Source: Hafnia paralvei ATCC 29927
Lineage (GTDB): Bacteria > Pseudomonadota > Gammaproteobacteria > Enterobacterales > Enterobacteriaceae
Assembly: GCF_001655005.1 (NCBI RefSeq)
Contig: NZ_LXET01000046.1
Location: 248,001-312,000, forward strand
Direction of reading: 5' to 3'
DNA: 64,000 bases
Made by a program: the position numbers and the translations under genes. Below the pieces are notes generated by a model, which saw only the letters and a list, made by a program, of their open reading frames with translations, was not told where the DNA came from and searched no databases. This document shows, in pieces, positions 37,043 to 46,296 of this stretch; the stretch's first letter is position 1, and each line of letters starts with the position of its first letter.

Positions 37043-38219
37043 GTTCGATCTCCACGGTCAGCGCATCCAATCTTGGTACGGCGAGATCGCTGACAATGTC
37101 AGTCAGTGAAAAGCGCAATGAATCCACCACATCAAAGGTTCTGTGAATTTCTCGCCCCAAATTTGAAAATGAGAAGCGCGAATAGGGCCACGTCTTTTTT
37201 ACGTCATAGTTACTGTTTTCACGAAACGCACAGCGGATCAGGTTTTCAACGCCAGTACGTAACGCGGCTTTATCTTCAGCGCTCATGTTGTCTGGATTTG
37301 TAACAAATAGCGTTACGTCAAGTGTGTGACGTGTTTCAGGCATCGCCATGCACTGCATATCATCACCGTGTCCGTGATGGCCTTGACTGTTGATATAGTC
37401 GTTTACCGCATCAATAAACGGCTGGGACGTAACACCGCTGTCTAGCAATAAGTACGCATTTGCTGTGCCCGGCCCACGCGGCGCATCATGTAAAAAGAAA
37501 ATGCGATCAATCGACAACCCAGCAACACCCGCAATCATGCTGCGGTAGACCGCATCGGTGTGATAGTTACCCACTAGATTGAATTGGTTGCGGCAACGTT
37601 CGCGAAGCTCATCGTCGCTTTCTTCGTTTGCTCCTGGTGTTAGTAACCAGTCTTCCTCATTCTCAACGCTACCGATCCCCGTTACGCTTACGGGTAATAT
37701 TCGGTAATAACCGGGCGCAAGGTTGTAGCCATCGCCAGTAGCTGCCGCAATAACCGGCACAGTGCCGCTTTCTTTTCCCGCAGGAATAAGCGTGTCTTGC
37801 GTCACCTTCAGTACGTAAACAACCCCGTTGATGCGTTCGGTTTGTACCAGTGTTCCTGCGGGCACGGTGACCGCGTTCGCCGCATTTGATTTGTAAAAAC
37901 GCAACACCCCCACGGCAGCGGTGGCGGGCTTAACAATGACATTCACCGCCCATGCCAGTAGCCGTAGCATTTGCCCACTGGCGGTTGCGACAAACATATT
38001 CATCAGCACGGTGTTGATGAGTGCGTCCTGAAGCCACAATACCGGCGTTGTGACAATGACTTTAATCAGACGCCAAAACGGTGACATTTTGGAGGTATTC
38101 GTAACGAAACCTTCCGCTTTCACGGTCGTATCAAATGCCGCTCCGATCTCGTCGGCGGTCATAGGCATACCGCTGTCTTTAAGCACCTGCTCAAAATCAA
38201 CCACGGGTTTTTCAGTCAT
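37035..38219 (-). CDS. J: Baseplate wedge protein GpJ-like
   Basis: 394 residues from the ATG giving MTEKPVVDFEQVLKDSG, with AGGGG as ribosome site; a TTG two codons earlier is less likely. It has the Baseplate_J features of an N-terminal helical part, a beta-rich core (VPAGTLVQTERINGVVYVL) and GANEESDDELRERCRNQF. It overlaps the DUF2590 gene upstream and GpI downstream, indicating a tightly coupled baseplate cluster. Confidence 0.85.
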   Translation of the reverse strand: MTEKPVVDFEQVLKDSGMPMTADEIGAAFDTTVKAEGFVTNTSKMSPFWRLIKVIVTTPVLWLQDALINTVLMNMFVATASGQMLRLLAWAVNVIVKPATAAVGVLRFYKSNAANAVTVPAGTLVQTERINGVVYVLKVTQDTLIPAGKESGTVPVIAAATGDGYNLAPGYYRILPVSVTGIGSVENEEDWLLTPGANEESDDELRERCRNQFNLVGNYHTDAVYRSMIAGVAGLSIDRIFFLHDAPRGPGTANAYLLLDSGVTSQPFIDAVNDYINSQGHHGHGDDMQCMAMPETRHTLDVTLFVTNPDNMSAEDKAALRTGVENLIRCAFRENSNYDVKKTWPYSRFSFSNLGREIHRTFDVVDSLRFSLTDIVSDLAVPRLDALTVEIERD

Positions 38220-38547
38220 AATCAACCCCTTTGCTTAAGGTGCCAAAATCATAGGTTTCGGCTGTGACATAGAGCCGTGAGAGTGATTCTTCAGTGATCA
38301 CTATCGTGCCGGGTATGAGTCGCTCATCGTCTTCTACTAACAAAATCAATTGTGTGATCACATCACCGCGCATTGTTGGGCTGCGTTCTCCAATCAATTG
38401 GGCGGTAATGCCGCTTTCAAGAATGCTATGCACAATATCTTGACCAATGCTTTCACAGTTGTTGCAGCGCAACGGCTCTCGACCACTGTCGAGCGTGAAA
38501 TCACCGTCCGTTATCAAAAGGTCTATATATTTAGGCTCTGCCATCAT
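38212..38547 (-). CDS. DUF2590-type baseplate protein (GpW/gp25-like position)
   Basis: 111 residues from the first of two adjacent ATGs at 38547. It starts with AEPKYIDLLITDGDFTLDSG and contains ESIGQDIVHSILESG, the pattern of gp25/GpW-like wedge proteins. The DUF2590 family is known from HP1/K139-like phages. It overlaps the tape-measure stop (ATGATG arrangement) and the J start. Its likely role is the baseplate wedge. Confidence 0.7.
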   Translation of the reverse strand: MMAEPKYIDLLITDGDFTLDSGREPLRCNNCESIGQDIVHSILESGITAQLIGERSPTMRGDVITQLILLVEDDERLIPGTIVITEESLSRLYVTAETYDFGTLSKGVDYD

Positions 38548-40625
38548 CCCGCCTCCATCTCTTGCCACTCGGACAACTGCCCCGGCGTGATGCCATTCGG
38601 CGCGGTAATATTGATATCACCCCATGTTTTGCGGTTATCAACGGTTGTTTTGCTATCAGATTTAACCTGACTCATCAGACCATCACGCGGAATAGCCGTT
38701 CCGGTACTGGTGCCCGTCAGTAGCGACTGCCCCCCAGAAGGTGCCGACATGCCTTGTGCCATATTTGGCACACTGGTTGTTTTCAGATCGATATCTACAC
38801 CGGGGATTTTGTTTAGCTTTTCCACAATCCAGTTGTAGGACGCTGCAAACGTACTTTTTAGGACGTCAAACAACTTATTGAAAACGTCGCCGATGGTATC
38901 GGCAAACCCCGTAAACGCAGCAACGGGCGATAATCCCGCAAAGAAACTAACAACATCGCCCCAGCCCTGAACGATGGAGGCCCATACTGAAGCAAAGACC
39001 TGACCGACTTTTCCGGCAATATCCATGATCCACTGGAATGCCGCCGTATTCATAATGGCGGTTTTTAGCTCATCCCAATGCGTGACCACATACCAAATCC
39101 CCACAGCTAGCAACGCCAGTGCGCCAATAATCAGAGTGATAGGGCTGGTTAGTAGCTGCATAGCAACACCTGCAAACATAGTGGCAACACCATAGATACG
39201 CATGGCAATGGCTCCCGCTTTTAGAACACCATTCCACAAAAACAGGGCCACGCGGCAAACGCCTGTCCACAGCGCCAATAATTTGGATTGCACCCATAGA
39301 CCAGCTAATCCAATACGCGTCAAAAGCAGGGAAGGACGCAGGATGTTAAGCGTCCAGACAAGCGCGTTCCAACCGCCCACCACAACCGCCGCAATCCCCT
39401 TCAGCCCCATCATGGTGAAGCCAAATACCCCCATAATGATGTTGGTTGCCGCACCTGCTAGGCCGAACGACAACACCCCCAAGGTGATATAGCCCAACCA
39501 GCGGGCAATGTTTGGGAACATTTCAAGCCAGCGGGCAAACTTCGCCCCGGCATCCGCAGCGCGATTAATCAGTGGGTTAAGCACAGGCAAGAGCGTATCG
39601 CCGATAGCAATACGCATGTTTTTCCAAATTTGTGTAAGGCGATCCCAAGGTTCAACCATTCTTTCGGCCATCTCTTGAGCACGCTTCATGCCATCATTAC
39701 GACCTAAATCGCTGATACTCTTATTAAGCGTATTCTGTTGGCCGTATAGCTTCTTGATAACATCAGCACCGCCGCCAAATGCGGCATCTAACGCCTGTTG
39801 TGCTTTGACGTTACCTTCAATACTTGCCCCGTACTTATCCTGAAGCTTTTGTAAAATCTCGCCCATCGGCAACATTTTTCCGGTGGCATCAACAAAACTC
39901 ATCCCGAGTTTTTGCGCTGCCGCAGGGGCACTGCGTAGGAATTGTTCGTAAATCCCGCTGGACTCGGTACCGAGGGTGCGCGACAACGTACCCAATACGG
40001 CAAATTGCTCATCCATGCTAACGCCAAAGTCAGCACCGGCATTCTTGGTGCCTTCTATCAGCTCTTGCATGGTCTGCATCTTGACGCCAAAGTTCTGCAC
40101 CATATAGGCGGTTTTACCTGCCAGCTCTTCAGCAAAACGCACGTGCCCTAAGCTCGACAGTTCAGTATTGAACCGCGCAGCCATTGCGCCCATGTATTCC
40201 CCGGCTTCTTCCCCGCTGGCTTTTACCCCAGCGGCGAGGGTATTTGCAGCAACGGTGACGCGAGGTAGCTCTTTATCAGCCAGCCCCACCATTGCGCCTT
40301 TAATGGCATAACTGGAATTGACAACATCGACCGCACTTTTGCCGTAGCGGTTACTGAATTTCATTGCCTCTTTGGACAATCGTTTCAGTGAGTCCTCAGC
40401 GACACCTTTAGCCCCAAGCCCAGATAACGCCGCATTCATTTCATACGCAGGGCCAAGAACGCCCTGAATGGAACTCACGACAGCCCAAACCGAAGCCGCA
40501 CCAATCCCGATGCGCGTAAATGACGCCTGCGATTTTTCAGCGAAACCGGTTAGTGACGATTGCGCAGATTTCAGCGGGCGCGTCAGCTTGTCGATCAGGC
40601 TTAAAGTAAAATCCAAATGGCTCAT
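38544..40625 (-). CDS. T: Tail tape-measure protein (GpT-like)
   Basis: 693 residues. The N-terminal 350 residues are the TP901/phage tape-measure domain (GLGAKGVAEDSLKRLSKEA, NFGVKMQTMQELIEGTKNAG). Five or six hydrophobic segments lie at about 370-510 (LGYITLGVLSFGLAGAATN, PITLIIGALALLAVGIWYVV), as expected of a protein that sets tail length and helps DNA cross the membrane. It starts two bases after the end of the frameshifted E' extension, the classical order E-E'-T. Confidence 0.9.
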   Translation of the reverse strand: MSHLDFTLSLIDKLTRPLKSAQSSLTGFAEKSQASFTRIGIGAASVWAVVSSIQGVLGPAYEMNAALSGLGAKGVAEDSLKRLSKEAMKFSNRYGKSAVDVVNSSYAIKGAMVGLADKELPRVTVAANTLAAGVKASGEEAGEYMGAMAARFNTELSSLGHVRFAEELAGKTAYMVQNFGVKMQTMQELIEGTKNAGADFGVSMDEQFAVLGTLSRTLGTESSGIYEQFLRSAPAAAQKLGMSFVDATGKMLPMGEILQKLQDKYGASIEGNVKAQQALDAAFGGGADVIKKLYGQQNTLNKSISDLGRNDGMKRAQEMAERMVEPWDRLTQIWKNMRIAIGDTLLPVLNPLINRAADAGAKFARWLEMFPNIARWLGYITLGVLSFGLAGAATNIIMGVFGFTMMGLKGIAAVVVGGWNALVWTLNILRPSLLLTRIGLAGLWVQSKLLALWTGVCRVALFLWNGVLKAGAIAMRIYGVATMFAGVAMQLLTSPITLIIGALALLAVGIWYVVTHWDELKTAIMNTAAFQWIMDIAGKVGQVFASVWASIVQGWGDVVSFFAGLSPVAAFTGFADTIGDVFNKLFDVLKSTFAASYNWIVEKLNKIPGVDIDLKTTSVPNMAQGMSAPSGGQSLLTGTSTGTAIPRDGLMSQVKSDSKTTVDNRKTWGDINITAPNGITPGQLSEWQEMEAG

Positions 40626-40626
40626 G

Positions 40627-41090
40627 TCATTGTCCGTTAAGGGCTATCGCGATCCCTTCCGCCGTCTTACGGGCTTTTGTTTTCGCAAAATACTCATCAA
40701 GCCATAAGGCGCGTGAGAGGCTTTCTTCGCTATCGTCTTCATGTGGCAGGTAATAGCGGCGTAATGTGAGGTATTGCTCCAACGGGTTAGCGCGGATGGC
40801 CTCTAACCGCGCCGTCAGTTTTTTATTTCAATCTCAACCACAGGGGCGTAAATCTCGTTCACCGCCTCTGCTATCTGCAACTCAACACCGGGCACATCGT
40901 CAAGCAGCTGCGTGAGCGTGGGTTTTGTTTCAGGGGTCACAATGCGCCCGAGGTAAGTCACCATTGGGGCCATTTTATTTTTAGGGGTGATTTCGTTAAT
41001 CAACGCGTTATAGGCGGTTTTGTTCGGTTCGAACGATAATTCACGGCCTGCCACGGTCATGGTGATAATTTTGGTTTTTACTTCGCTCAT
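40627..41090 (-). CDS. Tail assembly chaperone GpE+E' made by -1 frameshift
   Basis: Near the end of the 91-codon E gene a slippery heptamer A AAA AAC (40824-40818) lies in the correct phase, directly before the TGA stop. Slipping back one base continues the frame as LTARLEAIRANPLEQYLTL and on to a TGA at 40629-40627, just before the tape-measure ATG. The extension adds 63 residues. Tail chaperones of P2 and lambda are made the same way. No start codon or ribosome site is needed for the downstream part, which supports the frameshift. Confidence 0.82.
40815..41090 (-). CDS. E: Tail assembly chaperone GpE (zero-frame product)
   Basis: 91 residues (MSEVKTKIITMTVAGRELSF). It precedes the tape-measure gene and is the zero-frame partner of the frameshifted E+E' product. 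Acidic, with a small alpha/beta pattern; no membrane segment. The C-terminal codons overlap the slippery site at 40818-40824. Function (coating the tape measure before tube assembly) is inferred from the P2 arrangement. Confidence 0.8.
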   Translation of the reverse strand: MSEVKTKIITMTVAGRELSFEPNKTAYNALINEITPKNKMAPMVTYLGRIVTPETKPTLTQLLDDVPGVELQIAEAVNEIYAPVVEIEIKN

Positions 41091-41094
41091 TGCG

Positions 41095-41394
41095 TTACAT
41101 CCTTACGTTGTCTAATCGTTGTCGAATGATGCCTACTAAGGCGTTATGGCGTGCGGCGCAATCGACATACATCTGCCGATAAGCGGTTAACGCCGCATCA
41201 AAGTTATTTCCGGTCGGCCCCGCCAGACGTGGCAGGGCTACGGAACAAAGAGTCAGATGATTTTCTTGATAAGGTTCGCTCGGCTTTATCTGTACTTTCG
41301 TTGAACAACCTGACGTAATCGTCAGTAGCGCAAACATTGCTAAACACCGGCTTAATAACTTCCGTTCGTATTTCCCGCTCAGTGTGGGTTTCAT
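41095..41394 (-). CDS. Rz1-like outer-membrane spanin (LysC)
   Basis: 99 residues with a lipoprotein signal ending LTITSGC, so Cys30 is the lipidation site. It overlaps the Rz-like gene in another frame by 191 bp (41204-41394). This nested Rz/Rz1 layout is typical of spanins that fuse inner and outer membranes at lysis. The mature part has several prolines (KPSEPYQENH). The exact start is uncertain because alternative ATGs exist. Confidence 0.78.
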   Translation of the reverse strand: MKPTLSGKYERKLLSRCLAMFALLTITSGCSTKVQIKPSEPYQENHLTLCSVALPRLAGPTGNNFDAALTAYRQMYVDCAARHNALVGIIRQRLDNVRM

Positions 41395-41587
41395 TGGCTT
41401 TTAACTCCGCGAGTTTATTCTCAAGCGCCTGCCCAGATTGCCGTGTTATCTCTGTGACCTCTGCGCGGATCTTCTCGGCAGACTGATTGGCCGCTAACGT
41501 GGTTTTCGCGTCATGCCAGTCATGAGCCTGCCAACCGAGGCCAAACAAAAGCGCGAACACAAGCAGGTTTCCCCACACGTTACGCAT
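41204..41587 (-). CDS. Rz-like inner-membrane spanin (LysB)
   Basis: 127 residues. A membrane anchor lies at about 4-21 (VWGNLLVFALLFGLGWQA) followed by a periplasmic coiled coil (SAEKIRAEVTEITRQSGQAL). It partners the Rz1-like lipoprotein encoded within its 3' end. Its start abuts the endolysin stop. Confidence 0.8.
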   Translation of the reverse strand: MRNVWGNLLVFALLFGLGWQAHDWHDAKTTLAANQSAEKIRAEVTEITRQSGQALENKLAELKANETHTEREIRTEVIKPVFSNVCATDDYVRLFNESTDKAERTLSRKSSDSLFRSPATSGGADRK

Positions 41588-41928
41588 TAGCGCACCCCGT
41601 TATGTTCAAGGCTAAAGTGATTACCATCGGGATTACTTTTAAATCGCCCGCCCCATGAACCGCCGAGGCTTTCCCAATACTCGCCAAGCGGTAAAAAGGC
41701 GTCGCTTTTGGTCTGCCATTCACCGTTGATGAACAGATTAAAATCCACCGCTAAACGTTGCGTATGCAGACTATTGGCAATACCGGCCCCAGACTTGGCA
41801 TTGAGTTTGGCCTGTTCTGGGGTGCGATAGGCTTCACCGAAAGTCAGTGCATAGCCGTTAGCGTCAGCCCACGCAATCAACTTGCCAACCATGCGCGTAA
41901 ACTGCTGTTGTTTCTGGCTTAATGTCAT
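41587..41928 (-). CDS. Endolysin, M15 peptidase family
   Basis: 113 residues. Zinc-site motifs SLHTQRLAVDFNLF (His55, Asp62) and GNHFSLEH (His104) define a D-Ala-D-Ala carboxypeptidase/L-Ala-D-Glu endopeptidase that cuts peptidoglycan cross-links. GEAYRTPEQAKLNA is also typical. P2 itself uses a different lysozyme (gpK), so this is a lysis-module replacement. It overlaps the holin stop by four bases. Confidence 0.88.
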   Translation of the reverse strand: MTLSQKQQQFTRMVGKLIAWADANGYALTFGEAYRTPEQAKLNAKSGAGIANSLHTQRLAVDFNLFINGEWQTKSDAFLPLGEYWESLGGSWGGRFKSNPDGNHFSLEHNGVR

Positions 41929-42227
41929 GATTCTTTATCCTTTTTGTTCTCTAGACGCTGTTCTAGCCAGCGCCTTAAGAACTCTTCAATCACCGTGCTA
42001 CCTAAGATCCCCAAGGCGCAGGCAATCCCGATAATGGTCAGCTCATTCAGGTGCTCAAACTTAATGAGCGCAACACCGGCCATCAGTGCAGTAGCCGATC
42101 CCAAAATCACGCGGCCAAGTAAAATACGGAACGTGATCCGCACGTTACTGACCAGCAATTGCCCCATAGCGATAAGGGCACCAATGAGCACCAACTTAGC
42201 TAAAAGGGATGTTTCACCGTTTGGCAT
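41925..42227 (-). CDS. Phage holin
   Basis: 100 residues with three hydrophobic segments (about 9-28, 35-55 and 64-80) and a strongly charged C-terminus (RRWLEQRLENKKDKES). The size and position before the endolysin fit a holin of the HP1-like type, which opens the inner membrane to start lysis. Confidence 0.8.
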   Translation of the reverse strand: MPNGETSLLAKLVLIGALIAMGQLLVSNVRITFRILLGRVILGSATALMAGVALIKFEHLNELTIIGIACALGILGSTVIEEFLRRWLEQRLENKKDKES

Positions 42228-42231
42228 GGCA

Positions 42232-42693
42232 TCATCCTTTCAGGTCACGCGTATCGCGAGCTGACAAATACGGCACGCCATCAATAGCGACAAAGTCGGG
42301 ACTGGTGACCATGAATTTGATTTTTTTCGTAGTCTTACTGGCCTCGCTCGGGCTGACATTGACCAAATCAGACAAGGTCGGAACACACCCAAAGACTTCG
42401 ATTTTTTCCTCTTCATCGCCAGCGTTGGCATAAAACAGGAAATCTTTCTCAGGAATACCGCGCCACGAACCTGCGGCGCGAGCAACGGCGGTAAACTTTT
42501 TGAAATTCAAAGAATCCACTTCGATTTCAACGTCCGCGCTGACCGAACCTTTGACGTGCCCATTCGGCACGCCACGCGTTTGCACTGCCGTGCTGTTGTC
42601 GGTGATAGTCACCGTGGCGCTTTCGACGTGGATCATGACGCTGTCATAGTTCACATCGAACGAACCGCCGCTAATACGTTCACTCCCAGACAT
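42232..42693 (-). CDS. Tail tube protein (DUF2597-like)
   Basis: 153 residues directly after the sheath gene. The mainly beta composition (SFDVNYDSVMIHVESATVTI, then VPNGHVKGSVSADVEIEVDS) and the position match the tail tube. The sequence resembles the DUF2597 family of HP1-like phages rather than P2 FII. The protein would form the inner tube of the contractile tail. Confidence 0.75.
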   Translation of the reverse strand: MSGSERISGGSFDVNYDSVMIHVESATVTITDNSTAVQTRGVPNGHVKGSVSADVEIEVDSLNFKKFTAVARAAGSWRGIPEKDFLFYANAGDEEEKIEVFGCVPTLSDLVNVSPSEASKTTKKIKFMVTSPDFVAIDGVPYLSARDTRDLKG

Positions 42694-42695
42694 AG

Positions 42696-43838
42696 CTAGC
42701 TCTCCAATGAGGTATCAAGTTCGATGCTGACGCTAATTTCTTTTGCGCTTTCATACGGTCGAACAACCATAAAAATCTGTACTTTGACCGATGAACTCCA
42801 CACGATGGCAATATCACCGTCTTTAGGTGGTTTCACTTCACCGGGGAACTCAATCCCGTTGATTTGTGAGGTGATAGCCATTTCTCGCAACGGTTTGCCG
42901 AAATAGGTCACATGGGCGGCAATACTGCCGGGTGTGCTGTTCAACGAACGATCCGCAATCTTGGGAATGGCGCGTAAACGGACTTTGCGAGAAGCCTTAT
43001 CGACAATGCGCACATTCTCAATCACTTGGTAATCGCCGCCTTCAACGTCTAGCGTGCGACCATCAGACCAGTAAATGCCGTCAAAATCGTGGTACCACAT
43101 CGGCACGCTATAACGCTGCGTTTCAAGTGACTGCAACACTGCGAGATCAATTTCAACGCCGGTACCATCAACCGGTAGAGCATCACTGCCTAACGCCGTG
43201 ACCGCCCCTGTTGCAACGCGGGCTGGGCTATCAGCAATGGTCACTGACCGATTGCACAAACGCCCTGCCAACACCCCCGGCTCATTGCCCCACAGACGCG
43301 GGACTAAATGCACGCCGGGCGAGGCGATTTTGTCTTGCAGTTTTGAAAGGCGAGAAACGTAATCCGCCCATGCTTCATCTTCTTGCGGCCCTTGTATGGC
43401 TAACTCAAACCACACAAAGCGACCAAAGCTGGCTTGTAATGTCGTGCGCATCTCAGTAGCACGGTTGATTGTGGCGGCGTTGGCGGTATCAAAAGCCAAC
43501 ACAACCCCTTCAACTGAGGCCACGTTTTGCGCCAGTTTGACGGCGTCCATCCAATCTTTATCCGGTTCGACGCCTTCCGCGTTCGCTTCTGGCTCTGCCA
43601 TAACGTGGGCGTAGGCAAACCAGTTTTGACCGGCGTTATTGCTTGCGGCGGCGATCAGGCGTTTTAACAAGCTGTCTTCTTCGCCCAATTCTTTATCTAA
43701 GTCACTTCCCGTATTTAAAGGCAGTGTTTTACCCGCGTTAGTTTTGCCATACCCCACAAACAACACGACGCGTTCAACATCGTTCGTCACACCGTTATAG
43801 CGGTTGAGCTGCGTGACATTGACGTTAGGCCAAGTCAT
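42696..43838 (-). CDS. Contractile tail sheath (DUF2586-like)
   Basis: 380 residues. The C-terminal half has typical sheath features: YHDFDGIYWSDGRTLDVEGG and NVRIVDKASRKVRLRAIPKI. The family appears to be DUF2586, the sheath of HP1/K139-like phages. It starts two bases after the upstream gene's stop and is followed by the tube gene, the normal sheath-tube pair. Confidence 0.8.
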   Translation of the reverse strand: MTWPNVNVTQLNRYNGVTNDVERVVLFVGYGKTNAGKTLPLNTGSDLDKELGEEDSLLKRLIAAASNNAGQNWFAYAHVMAEPEANAEGVEPDKDWMDAVKLAQNVASVEGVVLAFDTANAATINRATEMRTTLQASFGRFVWFELAIQGPQEDEAWADYVSRLSKLQDKIASPGVHLVPRLWGNEPGVLAGRLCNRSVTIADSPARVATGAVTALGSDALPVDGTGVEIDLAVLQSLETQRYSVPMWYHDFDGIYWSDGRTLDVEGGDYQVIENVRIVDKASRKVRLRAIPKIADRSLNSTPGSIAAHVTYFGKPLREMAITSQINGIEFPGEVKPPKDGDIAIVWSSSVKVQIFMVVRPYESAKEISVSIELDTSLES

Positions 43839-43840
43839 AT

Positions 43841-44536
43841 CTACCCCCTGATATCCTGCGCGTTGACGTCCCAGCCAAAGCCGATAGCCTGCAATTGCCG
43901 CGCAAGTATTTTGTTGAATTCGTCGTTACTCACCCCCAAGAACACGCGAGCAGGCAAATCAATTGTCCATGTGCGCTTTGACGGTGTGCCCCGTAGTTTT
44001 TTTATCAGTAGTCCCGCCTGCGCCATGCTCAGGGTTTCTATGATTTTTTTACTTGATGGTTTCACCCATCGCTTGCCCTGACGCATCTTGTAGCCTAGCG
44101 CCCGCAGTTTTTTGGCCTGCCGTGGCAGTGCCGGTCTGTTGGCCTGCGGTTTGCGCGGCGCACTGCTTGCATTCATTTTTATGCTTGCGCCGTTCTGCTG
44201 GACTGCCCCTACCAACCCCGCTGCAATCGGCTTGGTACCATTACGGTAATTGCCCCCTTTGAGGTAAATTCTTACCGCTTGGATTTCTGGCATTTCGCGT
44301 ACTGCTAACAGCTTGGGCAATCCCTTTAACATCTTGCCCTTGCCCCGTTTGCGTTGGGGCCACGGCGTGCCATCAGGTGCAGCCTGATTGCGTTGATTGC
44401 GCTTGGCGGCAACAATGATCCCCAGCTTGGCAATACGCCATAGCAGGCGTTGGCGTTTTTTAGCGGGTAAATCAGCCCCAGCAAGCGCGGTGCGCAGCTG
44501 CTTAAGCTGGCTCTTATTCAGTTCGCCCCGGATCAT
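43841..44536 (-). CDS. S: Tail completion / virion morphogenesis protein (GpS-like)
   Basis: 231 residues, very basic (RKRGKGKMLKGLPKLL, RQAKKLRALGYKMRQGKRWV). The N-terminal pattern (LNKSQLKQLRTALAGADL, then DGTPWPQRKRGKG) is that of phage virion morphogenesis proteins. It overlaps the GpR-like gene by four bases and precedes the sheath, the P2 order R-S-sheath. Confidence 0.75.
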   Translation of the reverse strand: MIRGELNKSQLKQLRTALAGADLPAKKRQRLLWRIAKLGIIVAAKRNQRNQAAPDGTPWPQRKRGKGKMLKGLPKLLAVREMPEIQAVRIYLKGGNYRNGTKPIAAGLVGAVQQNGASIKMNASSAPRKPQANRPALPRQAKKLRALGYKMRQGKRWVKPSSKKIIETLSMAQAGLLIKKLRGTPSKRTWTIDLPARVFLGVSNDEFNKILARQLQAIGFGWDVNAQDIRG

Positions 44537-45009
44537 GATTTATCACTGTGTAAGGTGATGAATTCGGCTTCGCTGGCCGTCCAAACCTCGGGATAAACCA
44601 CATCCCAACGTTTCCCCTTAGCGGGGATAATGCCGGTGTCACTTGGCTTGAGGACAATCTCATCAGCAACAGGGATCACTATCTGAATGATGCTAGAGCC
44701 TTCATCATCAAACTCGGGATCAACGGTTGGCCCTCCCAGCTTCAAATCATCGCGCAGCGCATTGGCGTGTTCTTCTAACCAAACCAAGACTAGCGCGTAC
44801 ACCAACCCCGGCGAGCACGCCCGATACGGGAAGTTATCCCATGACAACACCGCGTTATAACGCAGCACTCCAATGCGGCGTTGCCCAAGCCCCAGCGCTT
44901 TGGGGTAATAAATCAGCTCGCAATCTTCCATCACTGAAGAAAACATCTGCATAGCCCGTTCTGGCAGATTCTCTGCAATAAATGCGGTTACGCGCTCTAA
45001 TTCGCTCAT
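44533..45009 (-). CDS. R: Tail completion protein (GpR-like)
   Basis: 158 residues. It begins MSELERVTAFIAENLPERAM and lies between head completion L and S, as expected for P2 R. The mostly helical N-terminus contains WLEEHANALRDDLKL. It overlaps both neighbours by four bases. The role in tail-head joining is inferred from P2. Confidence 0.7.
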   Translation of the reverse strand: MSELERVTAFIAENLPERAMQMFSSVMEDCELIYYPKALGLGQRRIGVLRYNAVLSWDNFPYRACSPGLVYALVLVWLEEHANALRDDLKLGGPTVDPEFDDEGSSIIQIVIPVADEIVLKPSDTGIIPAKGKRWDVVYPEVWTASEAEFITLHSDKS

Positions 45010-45479
45010 ATCAAATGCACCCCAACACGTGGCAACCTCAGCATGTTACGCATGGCGAACGCCGCTTCAGCGAGCAGAATGTCGCGGGTTTCGTCGCTTT
45101 CCTGTCCCGGATGTGACTCACGCCGCCCGATAGTGGCAAACTCGCCGAGTAAATCCGCTTTAGCTCTGGCATATACCGCTTTTTTGTACTGTGCTGTCAG
45201 CTGATTTTCAGTGCCCATCATGGCCCCCGGCACATCGATAGCTTTGGCGATCCCTTTGCCCGTCCAATAGCTCACAACCGGTGCGCAGGTGTCATTCACT
45301 TCGGCGACGGCGGCTAATACTGCAATCCCTGCGGTTTCGCTGGGTAAATCGACAGGCAAAGTGCGCGACTTCTGAAACTCAGCCAGATTGAGATCAGGCC
45401 AAAACGCTACACCGTTGGTGATAACAGCATTTTGGTAATCAATCTGACGTCCACTAATGCCGAAACTTGGGCCACTCAT
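45006..45479 (-). CDS. L: Head completion protein GpL
   Basis: 157 residues. The central YKKAVYARAKADLLGEFATI and the preceding AAVAEVNDTCAPVVSYW fit the Phage_GPL family, which fills the connector after packaging. A gap of 110 bp separates it from the terminase small subunit upstream. It is followed by the R-like gene. Confidence 0.85.
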   Translation of the reverse strand: MSGPSFGISGRQIDYQNAVITNGVAFWPDLNLAEFQKSRTLPVDLPSETAGIAVLAAVAEVNDTCAPVVSYWTGKGIAKAIDVPGAMMGTENQLTAQYKKAVYARAKADLLGEFATIGRRESHPGQESDETRDILLAEAAFAMRNMLRLPRVGVHLI

Positions 45480-45589
45480 TGAAGCATCCTTCTACTGGCA
45501 TAAGAGAAGCGGGCTAACGGTTTCCACGGCTCAAGAAAACCTTGCGGGTTTTCTGCCTCCACCGCGCCCGCCCCGGCTTGCGGTAGTCT

Positions 45590-46294
45590 TTACTTCTCGG
45601 TGAGACTGCGAATACGCGCCATGATTTTTTTGCGCATGGTGGTAACACCTGCGTGCCGATTGAATTTTTCAGCTTGTGCCAAAAGGGCGTCGGCCTGTTC
45701 CAACGTATCCACGTTGTCCACCGCCGTAGCGCGTGGCTCACCGTTGTGATCACGCAATAAATACAGCCCTGCAAACTTGAACCACTTCGCGTTGATATCT
45801 TCATGCAAGCGCCATTTATCACGGACGTTGTTAAACGTTCGGCTAAAATAGGGCTCAATGCTGTGTCCCGCTGCGGCTTCATTTATCGCCCATTCCATGA
45901 CGGTATCAGCGATAAATGCGGGCATCGTGCTTTTGAAATTGGCGGGCATACGCTGCCCTTCACCGATGGCGATATCTGCCCAATCAAGCGCCTTTTCTAT
46001 TTCCCCTGTGTCCAGCAACCAAATCACGCAGTAAACCAGCGCCGGATTCATGTAGCGCTTATCTCCTGCGAGATAGGCTTCTACAGTCGGAAGCCAACGC
46101 GGCAAAAGCTCGTCGCGTTTCATCTCAATACGATCGGCGGTCAAAGGCAGCGAACGTAAACGCGCAACATCTTCGTCAAGCTCCAACTTTTGAATATGGA
46201 AGCTCACCGGTGAGGCCGTCAGTGCTTCATGCTTATCTAGCACTTTGGCGGCTTTTACGCGGGCGCGGTGACGCTGGCACAGGGTCATAGCCAT
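45590..46294 (-). CDS. M: Terminase endonuclease subunit GpM
   Basis: 234 residues, two bases after the major capsid gene. It fits the P2 GpM small terminase family: LPLTADRIEMKRDELLPRWLP, CVIWLLDTGEIEKALDWADIA and VMEWAINEAAAGHSIEPYF. It cuts cos DNA together with the ATPase GpP encoded at 48586. Confidence 0.88.
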   Translation of the reverse strand: MAMTLCQRHRARVKAAKVLDKHEALTASPVSFHIQKLELDEDVARLRSLPLTADRIEMKRDELLPRWLPTVEAYLAGDKRYMNPALVYCVIWLLDTGEIEKALDWADIAIGEGQRMPANFKSTMPAFIADTVMEWAINEAAAGHSIEPYFSRTFNNVRDKWRLHEDINAKWFKFAGLYLLRDHNGEPRATAVDNVDTLEQADALLAQAEKFNRHAGVTTMRKKIMARIRSLTEK

Positions 46295-46296
46295 GC

